Both the position numbers and the translations under genes were made by a program. From JAOTWJ01 sp036398175 (lineage in GTDB: Bacteria > Gemmatimonadota > Gemmatimonadetes > Gemmatimonadales > GWC2-71-9): a stretch of DNA of 37,837 nucleotides. The notes beneath the pieces are model-generated. The model was not told where the DNA came from, ran no database searches, and worked only from the letters and a program-made list of their open reading frames with translations. This document shows positions 1-8,139 of this stretch, piece by piece (within the stretch, counting starts at the first letter, position 1; each line of letters starts with the position of its first letter). Where the stretch lies: positions 1 through 37,837 of the forward strand of contig DASWHL010000025.1 in NCBI GenBank assembly GCA_036398175.1, read 5' to 3'.

Positions 1-1176
1 GTACAGCCCGCGTGAGGCCTCGGCCGAGCCGCCCAGGGCGAGGTCGAGCAACCGGACGATGCCCGAGTAGATGGATGTGGTGTGTTCCACCTCGAAGACG
101 GCGGCCACCCGCTCGTCGGACGGGTTGATCCAGATCACGTCGATGAGCCGTACCGCTTCCGCGCCGGGACTCTTCTCGAGCGCTCGTGGCAGCTCCTCGA
201 GACACAACCGTCGCCGAGCCGGCCATCGCCGTGCGCGCGACCCCGGTCGTTCGCTGCAACCCAAACGCCGAAGCCGAGTGCCCGCCCCAGGTCTCTCAGC
301 CATCCCTGGATCTCGGTGTGAGAGCGGTCGCCGTCCCGAGCAGCCGCGAGCATGCGCTCCACTTTGGCGCTGTCCTGCCGGACGCGGGCCAGATCCGCCT
401 CCCATGCCTGCCGGGCCGCGGCATCGTCGGTGCGCGGGGGAGCGGCGTAGCGATCCGTCCCGATGGCGAACAGGAGGCCGGCAACGGCGCCAAGGTCGTT
501 CGAGAGCAGGCTCCGGTACCGCGTGTTCAGCCCCAGGACTCCCGCCCGCATCGCGAGGTAGTCGTCCCAGCGCCCCAATCTCACTCGCGCCCCGGTGAGG
601 TCATTGTAGCCCTTGACGATGGCCGTGTTGAAGGGCGGGACGAAACGTGGGATGAAGGAAGTACAGGAGATTCGCCACGGCCGGTCCCAGCCCCTTGATC
701 CGCCGACGGTCGAGCGAGCGGATGGCGTGGAGTACGCCGTCCTCCGTCGTGCAGCAGGCGCAGGTGTCCAGGAAGCGCCCGAACGCGAGCTGATTGTCCC
801 GATCCTCGTAGATGTCAGGGATGTGGAGCTTGGGCTTCCAGAGGAAGGCATGGTCGGCCCCCTTGAGAATCTGCCGTTGTTCGGCGATGGAGCCGACCAC
901 GGTTTCGAGCGAGGACCCCTCGTAGACGTTGCCGAAGCTTCCCGCCTCGATCTCGGCCACGACTTGCCCGATGCCCCGCCGGATGGAGCGGAAGTTCTTC
1001 AGGCGCTCCTCCCAGAGGAACCACGTCTGGTAGGTGCCGCCGGGTTCCTCGCGCCACCGCGCGACGAGCGGGGGGAGGGGATCGCCCGCGGCCGACGGAG
1101 GGTGCGGCACCATGGGGCAATCCGCCGTGGGGGTCATTGGAGCGCGAGGGCGGGAATGGCGCGGAGCATCTGCCAT
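1..1176 (-). pseudogene. Nuclease-like protein, two frameshifts, 3' end outside window
   Basis: The reading frame starts at ATG 1176, one base after the tetrahaem cytochrome stop, with GGAG about 8 nt upstream. It encodes a conserved-looking protein: W-R-E-E-P-G-G, then a helix-hairpin-helix-like IKGLGPAVANLLYFLHP segment. The frame breaks near 637-640, where one extra G/C in a run shifts ...HPTFRP into PPFNTAIVKGYND. It breaks again near 200-207, returning to the first frame. The last part reads LIDVIWI ... VAAVFEVEHTTSIYSG, a D...(E)xE arrangement I associate with PD-(D/E)XK nuclease folds. The two shifts are compensating (+1, -1), so they could be sequencing errors rather than gene death. 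Function is not known. The nuclease assignment is inference from the motif. Confidence 0.55.
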
Positions 1177-1177
1177 G

Positions 1178-2392
1178 CTACGGGCTCCGGCGCACCCCGG
1201 ACCTCAGGTTTCGTAGATAGACGGCGAGGTCGCGCATCTCGTCCCCTTCGAAGCGGGGCCATTCGACCCGCTCCAGCTGAACGCGGTCGTACATGGCCGG
1301 CGCATGGTTCCACATTGCCGTTGCCAAGGCGAGGGGCGTACGTACCGCTGGGGAGCCGGATAGCGGTGGCCCGATGGTCGGCCCCTCCCCGGCGTGGCAA
1401 CTCGAGCAGCCCTTTCGCGTGAAGACCAGCTCTCCCCCGCGGGCATCGCCTCCCGTTTCGTAGAACCGCAGGTAGTAGAGGAAGGCAATGACGTCAGCCA
1501 TCTCGGTGCCCCGAAACTGCGGGAAGGGAATGCCGCGGGCCTGCATGACCGCCGCCATTTGCGCCGAGTGGTTCCACAGCCGGCCCGCGATCTCCGATAC
1601 CTGGAGCCGCTGGGTCGCGGCGCGGAGGTCGGGCCCGACGGACGTTCCGCCGCCCGCCGATCCATGGCACCGGATGCACCCCTTGTCGGCGAACAGTTTG
1701 CGGCCGGCGTCGGGATTGGGTGGCTGGAGGAACACGACCTCCCTCGGCCGAAGCCGGGACGCCCGCCGGATGTAGGCCTGAATATCCGCCAGCTCTCGAC
1801 CGACGAACACCGGCATGGGAAGCCCTCGCGCCGCCTGCTGCGCCTGCATCGTGGCTCCGTGGTTCCACATGCCCTCGGCCAGCATGATGGGGGTGATGTA
1901 TCGGGCGTAGCCGTCCAGGGCAACACTGATACGACCACCGCTGCCGCCGACCGAATGACACTCGACGCATCGCTTCTCGCGGAACGAGCGCTCGCCAAGG
2001 TCGGCATCCCCTGGCTGGTCGAAGAGCTTGACGTAGTAGATGTAGCTGATCAGATCCGCGAGTTCCCGCTCGGAGAACGTCGGCCACCGGAGGCCCCGGC
2101 GCCGCACGGTTTCGATCATCCGGGGCGTGTGGTTCCAGAACACGCCGGCGAGCTGCTGGAGGCTGCGGCCGATGCCGACGACCGCGAAGTCGGGGCCGAG
2201 CGTGCCGCCATTGCCCCAGATGGAGTGACACCGTTCGCACCCCCGCTCGACGAAGATCCGGCCACCGACCGCCGGATCGGCCTGCAACGACAAGGCCGAC
2301 TGCGCCCACGCGGCGCGCGCCCCGATCAGGCAGCACCCGACGAGGGCGACGAGCCCCCCGTGCAGCGGAGCCGCGCGGCGTGCACCGGTCAT
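1178..2392 (-). CDS. Exported tetrahaem cytochrome c with four WNH repeats
   Basis: 404 residues. A signal peptide ends at about residue 30 (ARAAWA-Q), so the protein is periplasmic. Four CXXCH haem sites lie at residues 52-56, 142-146, 239-243 and 329-333. Each is followed some 30-36 residues later by a W-N-H-x3-4-M motif (86, 176, 273, 361). The protein is therefore four tandem copies of one roughly 92-residue class I cytochrome unit, and the Met of the motif is a candidate axial ligand (inference). ATG at 2392 overlaps the NrfD stop as ATGA, so the two are translationally coupled. It is the last redox gene of the operon and probably takes electrons from or gives electrons to the membrane complex. 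The exact partner cannot be read from the sequence. Confidence 0.9.
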   Translation of the reverse strand: MTGARRAAPLHGGLVALVGCCLIGARAAWAQSALSLQADPAVGGRIFVERGCERCHSIWGNGGTLGPDFAVVGIGRSLQQLAGVFWNHTPRMIETVRRRGLRWPTFSERELADLISYIYYVKLFDQPGDADLGERSFREKRCVECHSVGGSGGRISVALDGYARYITPIMLAEGMWNHGATMQAQQAARGLPMPVFVGRELADIQAYIRRASRLRPREVVFLQPPNPDAGRKLFADKGCIRCHGSAGGGTSVGPDLRAATQRLQVSEIAGRLWNHSAQMAAVMQARGIPFPQFRGTEMADVIAFLYYLRFYETGGDARGGELVFTRKGCSSCHAGEGPTIGPPLSGSPAVRTPLALATAMWNHAPAMYDRVQLERVEWPRFEGDEMRDLAVYLRNLRSGVRRSP

Positions 2393-3759
2393 CGTGTCCC
2401 TCCCGCTGAGCCGGGGATACCGGGTGTGCTGCTGTATGTGGCCACGCGGTCGGCGACTTCCTGGACCGCGTCGCGCGCCTCCTTGATCTCCCAGATCGAG
2501 ACCATCGGCACGAACTTCGTCGCGATCATGTAGAGGAGGATGAACCCCGACAGCGCTCCGGCCATGATCGAGAGTTCGATCCACGTTGGCAGGTAGTGGC
2601 CGAGGGATTCGAGCTCCCAGATGGGGTTCACCGAGGTCGGTACGACGATGTTGTACCGTTCGAGCCACATGCCGACAACCACGGCGATGCCGGCGACCAT
2701 CGCGCTGCGTGGCGTGCGTGTTGCCCGGCGTGCCATGAGGGCAAAGGGCACGACGAAGCATCCCAGAACCATGAGCCAGAAGGGGATGGCGAACGGGCCG
2801 GACACCTTCGCCCAGAACGTCCGCATCTCCGCCGGCTCCGCCCCGTAGAACACCGTCAGGTGCTCTGCGAACGTGAAGTAGACCCACAGCAAGCTGAAGA
2901 CGAGGAGCAGGCGACCCAGGTAGTCGAAGTGAACGTCCCGGAAGTAGTGCTCCAACCGGTAGGCCCATCGCAGGACGACCATGGCGATGAGGATGGCGGC
3001 GATACCGGAGTAGATGGCGCCGATGACGAAATAGGGTCCGAAGATGGTGCTGTGCCACATGGGGCGGAGCGTCATGGCGAAGATCCACCCGATGATGGTG
3101 TGCACCGATACGGCGATCGGAATCACCACAATGGCGAGGATGCCGATGACGCGCTCGAGGACCGCGCGCTGCGACGGCGTGTCGTGATAACCGGCCGCGA
3201 GGAAGCGGTACAGCCGGGGCGCCTTGATGCCCGAGTCGCGAATGATCGCCAGATCGGGCAGCAGCGGGACGTAGAGATAGATCGTACAGGACGTGAAATA
3301 GAGACCGATGCTCATCACGTCCCACAGCAGCGGCGAGCGCAGCTGGGCGTGGAAGAAGACATTCAGCAGCCGATCCGGGCGACCGAGATCGACGATCGGC
3401 TGGACCGCCCCGAACCCGATGACCAGCACGGTGATCAATTCCGCCGAGCGCGTGATGGACCGGCGCCACTCCGCCTGGCTCACCCGGAGGATGGCCGAAA
3501 TCAGGGTGCCGGCGTGGCTGATCCCGATGAAGAACACGAAGCAGATGATGTAGATGCCCCAATACTCCGGCCGATTCAAACCGGTGCGCCCGAGGCCGTG
3601 GCGAACCTGGAAGTAGTAGGCGAAGAGCCCCCAGAGCGCGATCACGGTGAGGAGCGCCGCGATGACGTAGAAGCCGCGCGAGGTTTCGACCAGCGGCCGC
3701 AGCAAGACCCTCTCATCGGCGGGCAGGCTGGCGAGCTTGGCGCTCACATCCCGACGCAT
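2389..3759 (-). CDS. nrfD: NrfD/PsrC-family quinone-interacting membrane subunit
   Basis: 456 residues from ATG 3759, one base after the upstream iron-sulfur gene stop. The in-frame extension further upstream only overlaps that gene and is not used. The protein is hydrophobic, with about nine or ten membrane segments. It has NrfD-family features: a short cytoplasmic start, GISHAGTLISAILR in an early helix, RSAELITV, and a conserved HTIIGWIFAM segment. In this family the membrane subunit binds menaquinone or ubiquinone and hands electrons to, or takes them from, the periplasmic iron-sulfur subunit; some members also translocate protons. It sits between the four-cluster ferredoxin and tetrahaem cytochrome genes. 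Only one NrfD is present, unlike alternative complex III, which has two (ActC, ActF). Confidence 0.9.
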   Translation of the reverse strand: MRRDVSAKLASLPADERVLLRPLVETSRGFYVIAALLTVIALWGLFAYYFQVRHGLGRTGLNRPEYWGIYIICFVFFIGISHAGTLISAILRVSQAEWRRSITRSAELITVLVIGFGAVQPIVDLGRPDRLLNVFFHAQLRSPLLWDVMSIGLYFTSCTIYLYVPLLPDLAIIRDSGIKAPRLYRFLAAGYHDTPSQRAVLERVIGILAIVVIPIAVSVHTIIGWIFAMTLRPMWHSTIFGPYFVIGAIYSGIAAILIAMVVLRWAYRLEHYFRDVHFDYLGRLLLVFSLLWVYFTFAEHLTVFYGAEPAEMRTFWAKVSGPFAIPFWLMVLGCFVVPFALMARRATRTPRSAMVAGIAVVVGMWLERYNIVVPTSVNPIWELESLGHYLPTWIELSIMAGALSGFILLYMIATKFVPMVSIWEIKEARDAVQEVADRVATYSSTPGIPGSAGGTR

Positions 3760-3760
3760 G

Positions 3761-4444
3761 TCATCGCCTCGACCGGAGATAGTAGACCTTCGGGAGCGTG
3801 CCCAGATCCTCCAGCAGCCGCATGGCCCGCGGGTCCTCCTTGAGCGTGGCCACCTGGTGGTTCCGGTTGTCCAGATCGCCGAACGCGATCGCACGGGTGG
3901 GGCAGATCTCCGCGCACGCCGGCTGGTAATCCTCCTCCAGCAGCTCCCGGTCCTCGGCCCGGGCGTTCTCCCGCGCCTGCTGCAGGCGGTGGTGGCAGAA
4001 GGTGCACTTTTCCATGACGCCCTTGGGTCGCACCGAGACGTCCGGATTCAGGTGCCGGTGCTCGGAGTCGGCCCACTCGGGCCGATACCAATTGAAGTAC
4101 TTCACCGTGTAGGGACACGCATTGCCGCAGTACCGGCAGCCGATACAGCGGGCGTAGATCTGACCCACGATGCCTTCGTCGTTGATGTAGGTCGCCCGCA
4201 CCGGGCAGACCTTGATGCATGGGGGATTGTCGCAGTGCATGCACGGGCGGGGGTAGAACTCCAGCGTGCTGACGGGGAACTCGCCCTGCACGTCCGCGAT
4301 CACCCGCATCCAGCTCATGGCGCGCCCCATCTCCGCCTGCTCCGGCGGCACCGTGGGGATATTGTTCTCGCTCTTGCACGCGACCTCGCACGCCGCGCAG
4401 CCCGTGCACCGGTCGAGGTCGATCACCATGCCCCAGCGCGTCAT
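3761..4444 (-). CDS. Four [4Fe-4S] cluster electron-transfer subunit (PsrB/DmsB/QrcC type)
   Basis: 227 residues with sixteen cysteines in four ferredoxin motifs: C13/16/19/23, C68/71/76/80, C100/103/106/110 and C147/150/177/181. This is the standard layout of the electron-wire subunit of complex iron-sulfur molybdoenzymes, which connects a molybdopterin-fold subunit to an NrfD membrane anchor. Both of those genes flank it, with 13 bp to the one upstream and 1 bp to the one downstream. There is no signal peptide, so export would be by hitch-hiking with the Tat-signal subunit, as in related complexes (inference). In alternative complex III this module is fused to the molybdopterin-like subunit; here it is separate, as in Qrc and Psr. 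Confidence 0.93.
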   Translation of the reverse strand: MTRWGMVIDLDRCTGCAACEVACKSENNIPTVPPEQAEMGRAMSWMRVIADVQGEFPVSTLEFYPRPCMHCDNPPCIKVCPVRATYINDEGIVGQIYARCIGCRYCGNACPYTVKYFNWYRPEWADSEHRHLNPDVSVRPKGVMEKCTFCHHRLQQARENARAEDRELLEEDYQPACAEICPTRAIAFGDLDNRNHQVATLKEDPRAMRLLEDLGTLPKVYYLRSRR

Positions 4445-4457
4445 CGTGGGCCGGCCG

Positions 4458-6821
4458 TCACGCCCGTTCGAGGCGCACGAAGGTGGAGAGCCACGACGGC
4501 TGCCCTGTCAGGGGATCCGTCGTGCCGTCGAGCAGCGCCAGTGGGTTTGCCAGCTCGCCATTGGGGTGCCGCAACCCGTACGGGGCGCAGACGTTCTGGC
4601 GGTCCGTGCCGGGGAACACCTTGAGACGAGCCCGATAGCGACCCCCCGGCGAGACCACCCACACCATGGTCCCGTCGTCGAATCCCAGGGACCGGGCCGT
4701 TGCCGGGTGGACTTCGATCCAGGGATGCCAGGCGGCGTGCGGGACGAGCACGGGCTGCTCCACTAACCAGCGCTCGAGACCGAGCGTACCGGACGCGAGC
4801 GTGGATACCCGGTAGGGCAGCAGCCGCAGCGGGAACCCGTCCGGCGCCGTGGAACCGGCACGGCCGGCGTCTACGTACGGCCGTCGTCCCCGCCCCTCGG
4901 CGTCCAACGCGCGCAGGAGCGAGGCGGGCATCAGGTCAATGCGCCCGTCGGTGGTCCGCGCCAGCCGATGGGGGTCGGTGTGGTCGTAGAACAGATCCGT
5001 CCATCCGCCCCGCTCGGCCAGGTCGTCCCAGAACGGTTCAAACTCGGCATGTTCCGGCAGCCACCAGCCGCGGTCCTCCATCTGCCGATGAAGGCGCAGC
5101 TCGAACTCCCCGCCCAGGAGGGTGCCGCGGCGTGCGGCAAAGAGGCCCCGCGCGCGGGCCTTCAGGAGTGCCTGGAACCCCTCGTACGGCAGGCTCGCGG
5201 CCACGCTGCCACCCAGGCTCCGGGCGATCGCGAGCACGGCATCCCCCGTGTGCATCCCGCCGTCGTGCGGCTCCACAAGCGGACGGGCGACTCCCCACAC
5301 GGGGTAGGGATAGGAGGTGGGCGCAGGGGCGTCCTGCCAGCGTTCGTAGGCGAGCAGGTCCGGGAGGACCAAATCGGCGTAGCGCGTGGTTTCGTCGAGG
5401 AACGGCGAGAAGCTCACGATGAAGGGGATGCGCTCCTGCGCCTGGCGCCACGCCGCCGGCTCCCTGGAGGCCGCGACCGGATTCGCGTAGTAGAGGAGCA
5501 GCGCCTCTACGGGACCGCCGTCGCCTCGGATGAGAGCCTCGGCGAATCGCGTCACCTGGTCGCCCGTGCCGAACGGCGGCCACGGGCCGCCAACCCGTTC
5601 CCGGGCGAGTCCAGCGCGCGCCGTCGCGTCGAGGACCGCGGGTCCGAGCGGTTCAAGCGGTGGGGCGTCCCCGAAGAGCACGCCGCCCGGCCGGTTGACG
5701 TTACCCGTCAACACGTTCAGGCTGTGCACTGCGAGACCGGCAAGCAGCCCGTTCGGCGCCAGGAGGACGTCGGAGCCGCAGACGGCGACGGCCGACCGGC
5801 TGGTGGCGAACGCCCTTGCCAAAGAGGTGAGCCGCTCGACCGGCACGCCCGTGAGCGCCGCAACCTCCTCAGCGCGGAAGTGCCGCCGCACGAGTGAGCG
5901 ATAGCCCTCGCGGCGCCGGCCGCCGGCGTCGACGAAGTCCTCGAACCCTGCGACGTGCTCGGCCACGAACGCGGCGTCGTAGAGCTCGTCCCTGATCAAG
6001 ACGTAGGCCATGCCCAGCGCGAGCGCGGCGTGAGCCCCCGGCCGGATACCGACCCACTCGTGCGCATGTGCCGCCGTTCGGGAGAAGCGCGAATCCACCT
6101 GGACGAAACGCGCCCCCGCGCCTGACCCGGTGCCACGGCCGCCGAACGCCACGAACGCCTGCAGCGGGGACCACCACGACTCGAACAGTGGCGCGCCGAA
6201 GGAGAGCACGTAATCACTCCGCTCGAGGTCGTAGCCCGGTGCACGCGTGATGCCGTGCATCAGGGCCATGACGCCGCCGGCACCGTCGTCGTAGTCGTCG
6301 GCGACGTAGTTCGGGGATCCGAACGCGGCCAGGAACCGGCGCCAGAGATCCTCCATCGTGCCCGCGCAGTAGCCGGCCACGAGCGCCAGGCCCTCGGGCC
6401 GGCCGGAGGCCCGGAGCGCCTGCAGGTGTTCGCCGATGAGCGTGATCGCGCCCTGCGGGGAGATCTGCCGCCATTCCCCCGCGCCGCGCGGGCCCGCGCG
6501 CAGCAGCGGCGACGCCAGCCGCTCGGGGTGGTAGAGCACCTGAACGCCGGCCACGCCGCGGGGACAGACGCCGCCCACGCTCATCGGGTGCAGGGGATTG
6601 CCACTGATGCGCACCAGGCGCCCGTCCACGACGCGGCCCCGAATGCCGCACCGAGCGGGGCAGAGAAGACAGCTGGACACACGGCGGGTCTCGATCCCGG
6701 GTGCCCAACCCGGGTCAGGTACCTGCTCGGCCGACCAGAAGACCTCGCCAGCCTCCGGGAGGGTGAGCGCCGCGCCGGCGGCGCCGACCGTCCACAGGAA
6801 CGCCCGTCGTGTGGTGCTCAT
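4458..6821 (-). CDS. Tat-exported molybdopterin oxidoreductase-family subunit, Qrc/Act-like
   Basis: 787 residues, starting with a twin-arginine signal (TTRRAFLW, residues 3-10), so it is folded in the cytoplasm and exported. The N-terminal [4Fe-4S] motif has C51, C54, C58 and C86. The usual domains of the DMSO-reductase family follow, ending with a C-terminal beta-barrel-like part (GTMVWVVSPGGRYRARLKV). At the place where family members carry the Mo-ligating Cys, Sec or Ser, shortly after GSPN at 168-171, the sequence reads YVADDYDDGAGG with none of these. QrcB and ActB are known family members that do not use a Mo cofactor, so this may be a structural or electron-transfer subunit. The gene lies 12 bp downstream of the pentahaem gene. 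Substrate and presence of Mo are unproven. Confidence 0.85.
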   Translation of the reverse strand: MSTTRRAFLWTVGAAGAALTLPEAGEVFWSAEQVPDPGWAPGIETRRVSSCLLCPARCGIRGRVVDGRLVRISGNPLHPMSVGGVCPRGVAGVQVLYHPERLASPLLRAGPRGAGEWRQISPQGAITLIGEHLQALRASGRPEGLALVAGYCAGTMEDLWRRFLAAFGSPNYVADDYDDGAGGVMALMHGITRAPGYDLERSDYVLSFGAPLFESWWSPLQAFVAFGGRGTGSGAGARFVQVDSRFSRTAAHAHEWVGIRPGAHAALALGMAYVLIRDELYDAAFVAEHVAGFEDFVDAGGRRREGYRSLVRRHFRAEEVAALTGVPVERLTSLARAFATSRSAVAVCGSDVLLAPNGLLAGLAVHSLNVLTGNVNRPGGVLFGDAPPLEPLGPAVLDATARAGLARERVGGPWPPFGTGDQVTRFAEALIRGDGGPVEALLLYYANPVAASREPAAWRQAQERIPFIVSFSPFLDETTRYADLVLPDLLAYERWQDAPAPTSYPYPVWGVARPLVEPHDGGMHTGDAVLAIARSLGGSVAASLPYEGFQALLKARARGLFAARRGTLLGGEFELRLHRQMEDRGWWLPEHAEFEPFWDDLAERGGWTDLFYDHTDPHRLARTTDGRIDLMPASLLRALDAEGRGRRPYVDAGRAGSTAPDGFPLRLLPYRVSTLASGTLGLERWLVEQPVLVPHAAWHPWIEVHPATARSLGFDDGTMVWVVSPGGRYRARLKVFPGTDRQNVCAPYGLRHPNGELANPLALLDGTTDPLTGQPSWLSTFVRLERA

Positions 6822-6833
6822 CGCGGGTCCCCC

Positions 6834-7394
6834 TTACCGGTGGCAGGCATTGCAGTCGAGCGTCTGTTGCGCCTCACGGTGGCATTCCAGGCAGTAGCTC
6901 ATCGTGATACGCACGAGTGGGCGTTCGGGCGGGCGCTCGGTCTCGGCGATCGCGCCATGACACTTCTCGCAGGCCAGCTCGGCGATCCCAGCGTGGCGGC
7001 GGTGCGTGTAGAACACGTGCTCGGGGAGTCGGAACAGCTTGTTGAATCGCAGCGGGTCACCCCCGGCCAACAGCTCCGTGACGCGGGCTGCCTCTGCCGA
7101 CGTGCCCTGCCGAACCCGGTGGCACGGCACGCACGTCTCCGCCCCCGGCAGCCCGGCGTGCGCTCCGGACCGGACATACGCATGACAGAACTCGCAGCCG
7201 AGCTCGAGGTCCCTGGTGTGCTTGAGGTGGTTGAACGCAACGGGTTGAGGCACGCTCTCGGCGCGTCGCATCAGCCCGACCACGGTGGCCGCGGCGAGCG
7301 CGAGGGCGACGAACAAGACTGATTTACCGGCGCCGCCCCCGCGGATTCCTGCCTGCCGTACTCGCTCCCGCCGGACCTGCCAGCCCTCGACCAT
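6834..7394 (-). CDS. Membrane-anchored pentahaem cytochrome (c7/c3-like; ActA/QrcA role)
   Basis: 186 residues. An N-terminal hydrophobic segment (about 24-42) acts as uncleaved anchor or signal. Five CXXCH sites lie at residues 67, 88, 142, 168 and 181, with extra histidines (HLKH at 56-59, HRRH at 131-134) placed as bis-His ligands in the c7/c3 manner. A strong Shine-Dalgarno (GGAGG, minus strand, just 5' of ATG 7394) fixes the start. In alternative complex III the equivalent subunit ActA is pentahaem; in Qrc, QrcA is hexahaem. Here it directly precedes the molybdopterin-family gene, as in both. The probable role is to pass electrons between the iron-sulfur/quinone core and soluble cytochromes. 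Confidence 0.88.
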   Translation of the reverse strand: MVEGWQVRRERVRQAGIRGGGAGKSVLFVALALAAATVVGLMRRAESVPQPVAFNHLKHTRDLELGCEFCHAYVRSGAHAGLPGAETCVPCHRVRQGTSAEAARVTELLAGGDPLRFNKLFRLPEHVFYTHRRHAGIAELACEKCHGAIAETERPPERPLVRITMSYCLECHREAQQTLDCNACHR

Positions 7395-7440
7395 ACCCCT
7401 CCGCCCTCCCCCAACCGGTCAAGTGACCCGCTCGCAGCGG

Positions 7441-7466
7441 CGGGGCTCCTCTTGCAGCGAGCCCCG
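7441..7466. other. Intercistronic hairpin inside the respiratory operon
   Basis: An 8-bp perfect stem (CGGGGCTC / GAGCCCCG) with a 10-nt loop lies in the 105-bp gap between the dihaem cytochrome gene and the pentahaem gene. No T-run follows on the minus strand, so it is not a canonical terminator. It may set mRNA processing or partial read-through, separating the porin-cytochrome pair from the complex genes. Confidence 0.5.
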
Positions 7467-7499
7467 TCCGCACGAGAGCAAACCGAGTCGTCGAACCGG

Positions 7500-8126
7500 C
7501 TACGGGTTCTTCGCTTTGGGGGCTCCCACCAATCGGACGTACGCCACCAGCGCCTTCACCGCGTCGTTGCCCAGTCCCGCGCCGAACCCCGGCATGGTGC
7601 CCTTGCCGTTCGCAATCGCCTCGGTGAGTTGGGCATCGGTGCGCGACGCCTGGAACGTCGTGTCCGCGAGATTCGTCGGCTTCGGGTTGAGCGCGGCCGC
7701 GGCTGCCCCATCACCCTTCCCGGCCTTGCCGTGGCAGGCGCTACAGTTCTGGCCGTATAGCGCCGCGCCGTCGGGCTGAGCGGGCAGCGTGAAGCCGGGT
7801 CGCCCAGCCGACGCGAGCACGGCCAACGGTCTGATGGACCCCGGGGTCGGGTCGGCCGACGCCAGCTTCTTGGCGCCGCCCTTGAGAAACGCCAGTACCG
7901 CGGCCGCATCGTCGTCCGTCATCCGGGCGAAGATCACCATGTCCATCATGATTGTCTCCCACTGATCCGCCGTGTAGCGGATGGCGGGCTGCAACAGGTG
8001 GCAACGCCCGCAGCTCTGCGACCAGATCTCCACGCCGGAGCGCTGTGCCTGGAGGCGCGCCGGCGTGGCCGAGGCCACCAGGCCCAGGAGGCCGGTCGCG
8101 AGCAGGGCGCTGGTCATTCTCGTCAT
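7500..8126 (-). CDS. Exported dihaem cytochrome c
   Basis: 208 residues. The signal peptide ends near residue 27 (RLQAQ). Haem sites are CGRCH (39-43) and CSACH (128-132). The second domain has the typical class I form: LYGQNCSACHGKAGKGDG, a proline-rich middle, and MPGFGAGL supplying the Met ligand. The first domain resembles small sulfite/cytochrome subunit-type domains (W-E-x2-M...F). ATG 8126 is preceded by a G-rich stretch; a second ATG three codons in is an alternative. The gene is 13 bp from the porin stop and so is co-transcribed. It probably carries electrons in the periplasm between the membrane complex and a downstream oxidase or outer-membrane acceptor. Confidence 0.85.
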   Translation of the reverse strand: MTRMTSALLATGLLGLVASATPARLQAQRSGVEIWSQSCGRCHLLQPAIRYTADQWETIMMDMVIFARMTDDDAAAVLAFLKGGAKKLASADPTPGSIRPLAVLASAGRPGFTLPAQPDGAALYGQNCSACHGKAGKGDGAAAAALNPKPTNLADTTFQASRTDAQLTEAIANGKGTMPGFGAGLGNDAVKALVAYVRLVGAPKAKNP

Positions 8127-8139
8127 GATCGGTCCCCCC

